Assembly (NCBI GenBank): GCA_947624375.1
Contig: CANQKD010000014.1
Coordinates: 1 to 64,000 of the forward strand
Length of the DNA stretch: 64,000 nucleotides
Direction: 5' to 3'
Origin: an uncultured Clostridia bacterium
GTDB lineage: Bacteria > Bacillota > Clostridia > Oscillospirales > Ruminococcaceae
Made by a program: the position numbers and the translations under genes. The notes beneath the pieces were generated by a model, which searched no databases, was not told where the DNA came from, and was given only the letters and a program-made list of their open reading frames with translations. Positions 15,669 to 21,620 of this stretch are shown here, piece after piece. The stretch's first letter is position 1. Every line of letters begins with the position of its first letter.

Positions 15669-16861
15669 GATACATTTATTCCGTTGTATAGTTCTGTTCG
15701 CAGAGCATTATCAAGCATCTTTATTCTATCGCCCAGCAGCTCTGCTATTACCTTTACCCTGTCAGCATATCTGTAATTGCTTTTATAAAACATATCAGCT
15801 GCTTCTTCGGGCAGATCGCGCAGCTTTGAAAGCTCATACCTTTGCGGACAAGTTACAAGTTTTATCTGCTCACTGTGCAGCTTTGCAAAAGGCTTTCCGC
15901 ACGGTATGTCGGCTTTTGTATCGATGTAATTTGTATCCTCGTTGTATCTCAGACTTCTGCCGCTGTCAAACAGGGGTGCAAAACCCGTATATTCAAGAGT
16001 ATTTACATCTCGTACCGCGCCGAAATTGTTGTAATGACGATCCTCATTCCCCATAATAAAATCAACGACTATCATATCGTCAATACTTTTTTCATAGCCG
16101 GGAATGTGCAACATCTTGCAGGTGTTCTTGAAAAGCTCATACTTTGACACGCGCTGATCGTTATAATAATACTTATTAAGTATCGCTTTGGCAGGAACAA
16201 GCTCTGTGTTCTCGTCAATAAAACACTTGCACCTGCAATGGCTCTCACCGTTTTTTGTATACGCAAAATACTCGGTATGATCTATGTTCAGACGTCTGCA
16301 TATCATAGAGGCGATCTCTTCGTTGAAAGCCTCCTGCTGATAAGGCGGAGTGCTTGCCTTTATAAGATACCTGTCACCGTTTTCAACTATCCACTTTTTT
16401 GACAAATAACCTGCGGCAGAAATATCCGGCGACATAAGGCTCGGAGTGTCCACTTGTGTTCTGTCGAACATTATTCTGCCAACGTCGAGAGAAAAATCAT
16501 TTGTAAAGTAATTGACGGTGTCCCACGAAAGTCCGCTGCCGCTCTGGCATATCCAGTATTGATCGGAGAGAGACAAAAAATAATTTTGCTTGGCAAGCTG
16601 AGTCACAGAGACCTCATTGCCAACAGACTCTTGCATAACTTCCATGCTCTTTTGAAGATCCTGCCTGCTTGCCGGAATATTTCTGGACGAAAGCCATGCG
16701 GAAAAGCTGTTTATATCAACTACGCCGTCGTCAATTGCCAGTTCAGGGGGCGCATACTCTGAATTAAACACGTCGATAATACGATCCACGGAAAAGCCCG
16801 TGCTTCCGATCGTTTCAAATTCTAACACTTCTGTTCTTTTGTTCATCAGCAAATAACGCAT
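15653..16861 (-). CDS. HipA-like serine/threonine kinase
   Basis: A 402-residue protein whose C-terminal half is a HipA-type kinase. The ATP-site lysine is probably in RYLIKAS, the catalytic loop is DFIMGNEDRHYNNFG, and the metal-binding motif is PLFDSGRSL. The N-terminal half (about 1-130) is poorly conserved. HipA kinases phosphorylate tRNA synthetases or other targets and usually pair with a HipB DNA-binding antitoxin; none is next to this gene. GGGAGGCG precedes the ATG. Its promoter and convergent RNA promoter have the layout of the peptide toxin modules upstream. Confidence 0.85.
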   Translation of the reverse strand: MRYLLMNKRTEVLEFETIGSTGFSVDRIIDVFNSEYAPPELAIDDGVVDINSFSAWLSSRNIPASRQDLQKSMEVMQESVGNEVSVTQLAKQNYFLSLSDQYWICQSGSGLSWDTVNYFTNDFSLDVGRIMFDRTQVDTPSLMSPDISAAGYLSKKWIVENGDRYLIKASTPPYQQEAFNEEIASMICRRLNIDHTEYFAYTKNGESHCRCKCFIDENTELVPAKAILNKYYYNDQRVSKYELFKNTCKMLHIPGYEKSIDDMIVVDFIMGNEDRHYNNFGAVRDVNTLEYTGFAPLFDSGRSLRYNEDTNYIDTKADIPCGKPFAKLHSEQIKLVTCPQRYELSKLRDLPEEAADMFYKSNYRYADRVKVIAELLGDRIKMLDNALRTELYNGINVSKTKR

Positions 16862-16880
16862 CTTTTTCGCCTCCCTGAAT

Positions 16881-16910
16881 ATTGTACCACAATTTATAGG
16901 TATGTGTCAA
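16881..16910 (-). promoter_or_regulatory. Promoter of the HipA-like gene
   Basis: Minus strand: TTGACA (16910-16905), 18-base spacer, TACAAT (16886-16881). Upstream bases (TGTCAAGCGGAGCAGCTG on the plus strand) resemble those upstream of peptide promoters B and C (TGTCAAGCGGCGCGGCTG). Confidence 0.7.
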
Positions 16911-16978
16911 GCGGAGCAGCTGCGAGCAGCAGCGTATATACGCAAAAAATCGCCGCGACCTTAAAGATCACGACGACG

Positions 16979-17054
16979 TGGCTGGGGTGGAAAGATTCGA
17001 ACTTTCGGAATGACGGAGTCAGAGTCCGTTGCCTTACCGCTTGGCGACACCCCA
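16979..17054 (-). tRNA. tRNA-Gln (anticodon CTG)
   Basis: Minus-strand cloverleaf with encoded CCA. Acceptor TGGGGTG pairs with CACCCCA; anticodon arm ACGGA-CTCTGAC-TCCGT. Confidence 0.95.
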
Positions 17055-17088
17055 AAATTGCTATTGCGTGTATACGGCACAGCCGCTC

Positions 17089-17164
17089 TGGTTGGGATAG
17101 ATGGATTCGAACCATCGGAATGACGGAGTCAAAGTCCGTTGCCTTACCGCTTGGCTATATCCCA
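17089..17164 (-). tRNA. tRNA-Gln (anticodon TTG)
   Basis: Minus-strand cloverleaf with encoded CCA. Acceptor TGGGATA pairs with TATCCCA; anticodon arm ACGGA-CTTTGAC-TCCGT. It lies 34 bases upstream of the CTG isoacceptor and is probably cotranscribed. Confidence 0.95.
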
Positions 17165-17303
17165 GTATCTATTCTCAACGTCACTAGATTATTATATCAG
17201 CAATTTGCCCCAAATGCAAGCACGGCGGCACTTTGTTTACAAAAAATTCATAATTGCCATTTTGCAGCCTGTGAAAAAATTTTTGAAAAAGCCTCGAAAA
17301 GTG

Positions 17304-17332
17304 TTGATTTTCAGTAAAATTTCTGATATAGT
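17304..17332 (+). promoter_or_regulatory. Promoter of mscL
   Basis: TTGATT (17304-17309), 17-base spacer, TATAGT (17327-17332). Confidence 0.65.
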
Positions 17333-17366
17333 ATTATTAGAAATATTTTTTGGAGGTATACATACT

Positions 17367-17894
17367 ATGGGTGCAAAATCATTAAAAGAGGGCGGCGCAG
17401 CTGCTCTTAAAAAAACAGGCGGATTTTTCGGCGAATTTAAGGCGTTTATCTCGCGCGGAAACGTCATGGACCTGGCGGTCGGCGTTATCATCGGCGGCGC
17501 GTTTCAGAGCATAGTTACCGCTCTGACAGCAGACTTTATCAATCCGCTGATCGCATCAGTCGGCGGTGCGGAGGTCGCAGGTTCGATCCGTCTGCCGTGG
17601 GTAGACTACACAAACCTTGAAACTCTTGAAGAAGTTCAGAGTATGTCGCTCAACTACGGCGACTTCATCACCGCGGTCATCAATTTTCTCATCATGGCGT
17701 TCATAATCTTCATTCTTATGAAGAGCATAAACAAGCTTATGAGCCTTGGCAAGAAAGAGGAAGAACCCGCTCCCGAAGAACCTGCTCCCAAGCCGGACGA
17801 CGTTGTACTGCTTGAAGAGATCCGCGACCTTCTGAAACAGCAAAACGGCTCCGCCGCAGCGACAGCTGAAACAGTTGCGGCCGCCGAAGAATAG
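17367..17894 (+). CDS. mscL: Large-conductance mechanosensitive channel MscL
   Basis: A 175-residue channel that opens under membrane tension. An N-terminal amphipathic segment (GFFGEFKAFISRGNVMDLAV) leads into TM1 with VGVIIGGAF, a periplasmic loop, TM2 (about 105-130), and a C-terminal helix (LLEEIRDLLKQQ) after an Ala/Pro/Glu linker. It carries a 20-residue N-terminal extension beyond typical MscL. TGGAGG precedes the chosen ATG; the frame is open further upstream but has no other good start. Confidence 0.95.
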   Translation: MGAKSLKEGGAAALKKTGGFFGEFKAFISRGNVMDLAVGVIIGGAFQSIVTALTADFINPLIASVGGAEVAGSIRLPWVDYTNLETLEEVQSMSLNYGDFITAVINFLIMAFIIFILMKSINKLMSLGKKEEEPAPEEPAPKPDDVVLLEEIRDLLKQQNGSAAATAETVAAAEE

Positions 17895-17901
17895 GCATAA
17901 T

Positions 17902-17939
17902 AAAAGCAGCCTGCCGAAAGGTAAGCTGCTTTTGCTTTT
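17902..17939 (+). terminator. Terminator after mscL
   Basis: AAAAGCAGC, 14-base loop, GCTGCTTTT, then a T-rich tail. It may also serve the convergent pilin gene. Confidence 0.8.
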
Positions 17940-17947
17940 ATAATTCT

Positions 17948-18499
17948 TTAGGTAGCTGCATCACTCAAAGTCCAGTTTGGCTCATCTGCAAGATGGGGAT
18001 AGCCTCCAACGTATCTGTCGCCGCTTTCCTTTGCCCAGATCACAGCAGATGGGAAACCGTAGCTGTTTATTCTTACGGAGAAAAACGTTCCTTCAAAATC
18101 AGAGCCTGCGTTGATAGCCATAGCGTTTTTGATGTAAGTTTCAGCCGAAGCCGCCGAAGGAGCGGTCTGCGGAACTTCCGGAGTGCGATTGCCGGGTTCG
18201 CTGCTGTCGGGAAGACCGTCTATCTCAATGTATGTGCCGGAGCTGGGGTAGGTCGTGGCAGGCAGCTTGATTCCCGCATTTATGCATTGCATACAATAAT
18301 TGTTTACCGAATTGTATATTGTTTTGGCGGAGGAATTAGCAGAATCAAGTTTTGACTGAGCCACATATGAGATCATAGCCGGTACTGTTATAGCTGCCAA
18401 AACAGCGATTATCGCCATGACAACAATAAGCTCTATAAGGGTAAAGCCCTTGCTGAGAGCGTTATTGTCGGTCTTTTTATTATTGAACATTTTACGCAT
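17948..18499 (-). CDS. Type IV pilin-like protein (prepilin)
   Basis: A 183-residue protein with a class III prepilin signal: basic leader (KKTDNNALSKG) then FTLIELIVVMAIIAVLAAIT, cut after the Gly and methylated at Phe in known pilins, with Glu at mature position 5. The remainder is a pseudopilin-like globular head. No PilB, PilC or PilD gene is nearby, so it depends on machinery encoded elsewhere. It has a promoter of its own and is monocistronic. Confidence 0.85.
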   Translation of the reverse strand: MRKMFNNKKTDNNALSKGFTLIELIVVMAIIAVLAAITVPAMISYVAQSKLDSANSSAKTIYNSVNNYCMQCINAGIKLPATTYPSSGTYIEIDGLPDSSEPGNRTPEVPQTAPSAASAETYIKNAMAINAGSDFEGTFFSVRINSYGFPSAVIWAKESGDRYVGGYPHLADEPNWTLSDAAT

Positions 18500-18537
18500 G
18501 ACCGCATCTGTCCTTTCAAAAGCATATTTACTATTTT

Positions 18538-18566
18538 ATTATATCTTGAACGGCTCAAAAAGTCAA
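18538..18566 (-). promoter_or_regulatory. Promoter of the pilin gene
   Basis: Minus strand: TTGACT (18566-18561), 17-base spacer, TATAAT (18543-18538). Confidence 0.7.
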
Positions 18567-18702
18567 TACGATTAAGCAAATTTAACATTAAGCCCCGTGA
18601 TTTTTGGTTATACCGCACAAAAAATAAGGCTCTGTTTTGCACACTTTGCGTTCACGGGCAGAGGTCAGAAATGTATTTGCAGTGTTTGCGAATTGTTTTG
18701 TT

Positions 18703-19145
18703 ATTTGCGCTTACGCAGCAGCGCACACTTTGCCAGACTGTAAACAGTCTGGCAAGTGCCGAAAAAATTCCTCGCCGCCATAAACGGTCGGCGGCGCATA
18801 CCTTGTGGTATGACGGAATTTTTTCCTTTGCTATTCACATTTTGCTCGTAAATGCTGTTCACTTTGCCAGACTGTAAACAGTCGGTCAAGTGCAGGAAAA
18901 AATCCCTCGTCGCCCTGCGCAGCTGGCAGAATATTCAGCCATTCGTCGCTGTGGGGGACAGTTAGCGTGTAAATAGAAGTAATTGTTGGGGGCTTTTCTT
19001 GCCTCTTGCCTTTTGTAATCGCAGGTATGAAAAAATATCGCAAAGGTCGTAAAAGCTGTTTCTTACTTCTAACATCTCACCTCTAACCTCTGATATCGTA
19101 TACCTTCGGTGTGGCTGGCTTTTTTCGGCACTTGACACACAAATT
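18703..19145. repeat. Intergenic hairpin mosaic
   Basis: Gene-free tract with two partial copies of a composite repeat. Copy one (18703-18835) has GCGCTTACGCAGCAGCGC, then GCCAGACTGT/ACAGTCTGGC, AAGTGCCGAAAAAATTCC and a GGTCGGCGGCG stretch. Copy two (about 18838-19140) repeats the CCAGACTGT part with a broken arm and ends in TTTTTTCGGCACTTGACAC. Between them, 19065-19095 shows heptamer repeats (CTTCTAACATCTCACCTCTAA). It resembles 4882-5040 and 41443-41590. Confidence 0.65.
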
Positions 19146-19155
19146 TTTTCACGGG

Positions 19156-19203
19156 AACAAAAAAGGGACACATCGCTCTGTGTCCCGGAATTGGGTGCAG
19201 CCT
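19156..19203 (-). terminator. Duplicated terminator hairpin
   Basis: Minus strand: GGGACACAGAGCGATGTGTCCC then T6. It is a second copy of the tRNA-fMet terminator at 19393-19447, including flanking CACCCAATT and TTCCCGTG. Confidence 0.75.
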
Positions 19204-19273
19204 TTATGAGAACCAAAACGAGCCAAACATCACTGTTAAAATGATCAGGTAGTTTGCACCGAGGAGCTATAAT

Positions 19274-19379
19274 ATTTAGTGAATAATGTAAAGTGAATAG
19301 CGAATAACGAATAGTACAGAAACGCCTTTCTTACGGACAACTATTATCTACAAACTATTCACTATTAAATGAGCCCTTG
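19274..19379. repeat. Heptameric repeat block, inverted copy of 14359-14463
   Basis: Reverse-complement of the block after tRNA-Lys, including the GAGCCCTTGAC end and the CGCCTTTCTTACGGACAAC core. It lies between two copies of the tRNA-fMet terminator. Confidence 0.7.
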
Positions 19380-19392
19380 ACACACAAAATTC

Positions 19393-19447
19393 TATTCACG
19401 GGAACAAAAACGGGACACATCGCTCTGTGTCCCGAAATTGGGTGCAG
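19393..19447 (-). terminator. Terminator of tRNA-fMet
   Basis: Minus strand: GGGACACAGAGCGATGTGTCCC followed by GTTTTTG, starting 20 bases after the tRNA CCA end. Confidence 0.85.
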
Positions 19448-19458
19448 CGTCACGCTGC

Positions 19459-19534
<76 letters not shown>

Positions 19535-19694
19535 ATATGCTTTTTTAGGTCAGTAAAACTATTATATCACAATAACATTGCCATGTCAAGCAAATTTTAA
19601 AAAAACTTTCCGACAACTTATACAACTTTTCTCGCTGACACGCACGCTAATTTGTCATAACGTTAAAAATTTAATGTTTATCATTAAAAAATAA

Positions 19695-19723
19695 TTGACA
19701 AAAGATAAATAGCGTGTTACAAT
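19695..19723 (+). promoter_or_regulatory. Promoter of the DUF2975/XRE operon
   Basis: TTGACA (19695-19700), 17-base spacer, TACAAT (19718-19723). Confidence 0.75.
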
Positions 19724-19778
19724 ATAAACATACAAAGCAAGCTTGTACGTTAAACCAAACCTTTTAAGGAGAATTTTT

Positions 19779-20462
19779 ATGGAAACATACGAAAGAAACG
19801 AAAACGTAAGAAAAATCAACACCCTCGGCAAGATCACCAACATCGTCATCAACATTGCAAAAGTCATCATGATAATATGTATAGCGTGCGCAGTTGCGGC
19901 AGGGGTGTTTTGTCAGTTCATGCCCAAAGACTTTATCACGGCAAGCGGCAGCGCGAACGCCGAAATTACCGTGAACAGCTCTGAAAAAGGCACGATATTT
20001 GACATCTTTGCCGAGAACCTGGTTGACGCCGACAGGGTAAGCATAGGGGTAATGGGTCTGAGTTTTGATTTCACGCCCGATAAGATTTCCATGGGCGACG
20101 GCGCTTTCAAATACGTTATAAACGCCTCTGCGGACGGCATTACCACGACCGAAGTAAAGCTCGCCTTAACGCTGGCTATGGCATACGCGGCGCTGGCAGG
20201 TGTGGCGGCACTGATAGCACTTGTGTTCGGCGGAAAGCTTGCAAAAGCCCTGAAAAATTGCGCCTCGCCGTTTGAAGACAGCGTTACCAAGGCAATGAAG
20301 CACTTTGCTATATCTCTTATACCGTTTGCGGCGATCTCAATTTTGCCTGCTACGGGCGTAAACACCGCCGCAGTGCTGATAGTAGTGTGCGTGATACTGT
20401 TCTTTGCGTACCTTTTCAGATACGGCGCACAGCTGCAAAAACAGTCTGACGAAACTCTGTAA
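19779..20462 (+). CDS. DUF2975-like membrane protein
   Basis: A 227-residue protein with four transmembrane segments (about 27-50, 125-150, 172-190, 195-215) and a large extracytoplasmic loop between the first two. The layout and the XRE-type regulator 12 bases downstream match the DUF2975/YozG pair common in Firmicutes. AAGGAG precedes the ATG; an upstream in-frame ATG at 19743 lies in the leader and is not favoured. Function unknown. Confidence 0.8.
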   Translation: METYERNENVRKINTLGKITNIVINIAKVIMIICIACAVAAGVFCQFMPKDFITASGSANAEITVNSSEKGTIFDIFAENLVDADRVSIGVMGLSFDFTPDKISMGDGAFKYVINASADGITTTEVKLALTLAMAYAALAGVAALIALVFGGKLAKALKNCASPFEDSVTKAMKHFAISLIPFAAISILPATGVNTAAVLIVVCVILFFAYLFRYGAQLQKQSDETL

Positions 20463-20473
20463 AGGTGAGAATA

Positions 20474-20683
20474 ATGGCAATAATCCTAAGATTAGACCGA
20501 GTTATGGCTGACAGAAAAATGAGCCTTAACGAGCTCAGCGAAAAAGTCGGCGTGAGCAACGTGAACCTTTCTAAAATAAAAACCGGCAAAATAAGCGCGA
20601 TACGCTTCTCAACTCTGGACGCGATCTGCAAAGCGCTTGACTGCCAGCCAGGCGATATTCTGGAATACGTTCCCGAAAAATAG
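20474..20683 (+). CDS. XRE-family transcriptional regulator (YozG-like)
   Basis: A 69-residue single-domain Cro/C1 protein: IILRLDRVMADRKMSLNEL, then a helix-turn-helix (SEKVGVSNVNLSKIKTGKIS) and DAICKALDCQPGDILEY. AAGGTGA precedes the ATG by 5-6 bases; a GTG at 20465 overlaps that site and is rejected. Probably regulates its own operon with the DUF2975 partner. Confidence 0.92.
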   Translation: MAIILRLDRVMADRKMSLNELSEKVGVSNVNLSKIKTGKISAIRFSTLDAICKALDCQPGDILEYVPEK

Positions 20684-20698
20684 CTGTCGGCGCCTGCC

Positions 20699-20728
20699 TT
20701 GACATTTCTCGACAGGATATGCTATAAT
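20699..20728 (+). promoter_or_regulatory. Promoter of peptide mRNA, module D
   Basis: TTGACA (20699-20704), 18-base spacer, TATAAT (20723-20728). Confidence 0.78.
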
Positions 20729-20770
20729 ATTCTTGTGCCGGTAAGGTACGAAACGGAAAAGCAGGCAACA

Positions 20771-20868
20771 GCGTCTTCTTGCGAAGACGCTTGTAAGTTT
20801 TATTTCGCCGACAAAAGGTCGGCGATTTTTGTGCGACTTCATAGAAGTCGCTTAAAACCATAAAACTT
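20771..20868. repeat. Three-hairpin insert in the leader of module D
   Basis: Absent from the other modules. Holds GCGTCTTC/GAAGACGC (20771-20790), CGCCGAC/GTCGGCG (20806-20824) and GCGACTTC/GAAGTCGC (20833-20851). The last two lie between AAGTTTTAT (20795-20803) and its inverse ATAAAACTT (20860-20868). Confidence 0.75.
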
Positions 20869-20914
20869 CCCCTCCCATTCCCCCTCGGTCAGAGGTAGGA
20901 GGGAGGTGGGTTTA

Positions 20915-20989
20915 ATGGACTATTTGACGTTAATACTCATAATTATTATTCTGTATTACATAGATGATATCACGAATAATAAAAAATAA
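20915..20989 (+). CDS. Small hydrophobic peptide, module D (candidate type I toxin, 24 aa)
   Basis: A 24-residue peptide, MDYLTLILIIIILYYIDDIT then NNKK. It differs from module E at Asn18 to Asp and Arg23 to Lys, while several synonymous positions also differ. GGGAGGTGGG precedes the ATG. The leader is lengthened by the three-hairpin insert but still ends with CCCCTCCC upstream, able to pair with the ribosome site, around the CCTCGGTCAGAGG hairpin. Confidence 0.6.
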   Translation: MDYLTLILIIIILYYIDDITNNKK

Positions 20990-21075
20990 CCGCCAGATCT
21001 CAAACTAAACGGTTATTTTTATAACTTAAAGTCTGGGAGATAGCCGCTATCGTACTAAGCCGACACTCCTTTTCT
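20981..21075 (-). ncRNA. Antisense (antitoxin) RNA of module D
   Basis: Predicted minus-strand RNA of about 95 bases. The 5' hairpin has GUAC in its loop, as in modules A, C and E. The terminator AAAAATAACCG/CGGTTATTTTT (20982-21020) overlaps the peptide stop codon and ends in T6. Confidence 0.62.
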
Positions 21076-21081
21076 ATTTAT

Positions 21082-21110
21082 ATTATACACCATGAAAGAA
21101 TATTTGTCAA
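21082..21110 (-). promoter_or_regulatory. Promoter of antisense RNA, module D
   Basis: Minus strand: TTGACA (21110-21105), 17-base spacer, TATAAT (21087-21082). Confidence 0.8.
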
Positions 21111-21133
21111 GTGGTTTTGGAAAACCGCCTGCC

Positions 21134-21163
21134 TTGACATTTCCCGACGGGATATGTTATAAT
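21134..21163 (+). promoter_or_regulatory. Promoter of peptide mRNA, module E
   Basis: TTGACA (21134-21139), 18-base spacer, TATAAT (21158-21163). Confidence 0.8.
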
Positions 21164-21247
21164 ATACTTGTGCCGGTAAGGTACGAAACGGAAAAGCGGC
21201 TATCTCCCTGATTCTCCTCTGTCAGAGGCAGAAGGGAGGTGGGTATT

Positions 21248-21322
21248 ATGGATTATTTGACCCTAATACTTATTATCATTATTCTGTATTACATTGATAA
21301 TATCACGAATAATAGAAAATAA
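21248..21322 (+). CDS. Small hydrophobic peptide, module E (candidate type I toxin, 24 aa)
   Basis: A 24-residue peptide, MDYLTLILIIIILYYIDNIT then NNRK: a short N-terminus, a 13-residue Leu/Ile helix and a polar, basic tail. The mRNA leader (about 21170-21247) starts GUGCCGGUAAGGUACGAAAC, similar to the start of the antisense RNA, then has CUCCC, the hairpin CCTCTGTCAGAGG and GGGAGGTGGG. CUCCC can pair with GGGAG and hide the ribosome site. This is the cleanest copy and a good reference for the family. Confidence 0.65.
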   Translation: MDYLTLILIIIILYYIDNITNNRK

Positions 21323-21410
21323 CCGCACAGCCTACCAAGATGTCGCGGTTATTTAACTAAAGCGTTTTGGGAGCTAGCCGCTATCGTACTAAGCCGGCAC
21401 TCCTTTTTCT
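21316..21410 (-). ncRNA. Antisense (antitoxin) RNA of module E
   Basis: Predicted minus-strand RNA of about 95 bases with 5' GGAG-U-GCCG ... CGGC-UAG-CUCC and a GUAC loop. The terminator AAATAACCGC/GCGGTTATTT (21317-21354) is shared with the peptide mRNA. Confidence 0.65.
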
Positions 21411-21416
21411 ATTTAT

Positions 21417-21445
21417 ATTATACACCATGAAAAAATATTTGTCAA
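21417..21445 (-). promoter_or_regulatory. Promoter of antisense RNA, module E
   Basis: Minus strand: TTGACA (21445-21440), 17-base spacer, TATAAT (21422-21417). Confidence 0.8.
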
Positions 21446-21481
21446 GCACTTTTTGCGCTGCTTCTTTTTTTGCCTGCGTGG

Positions 21482-21510
21482 TTGACAATCGGGCAAAATT
21501 GAGTTATAAT
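21482..21510 (+). promoter_or_regulatory. Promoter of the HD-GYP regulator
   Basis: TTGACA (21482-21487), 17-base spacer, TATAAT (21505-21510). Confidence 0.75.
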
Positions 21511-21620
21511 ATATATGTATGGTCTTTTCATGTCGTAATATAGAAAAATAGGGCTTTGCAAAAGGCATACGCGGCTTGCATTATTACAGGTCATTACATC
21601 TTTTTTATGGAGGAGATGCT

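Noticed and set aside
15540-15776. 78-codon plus-strand frame starting at the third antisense promoter
   Set aside because: Begins inside the -35 box, has no ribosome site, and runs antisense to the HipA-like gene.
17139-17366. N-terminal extension of mscL
   Set aside because: It covers tRNA-Gln and the mscL promoter; a good ribosome site lies before the ATG at 17367.
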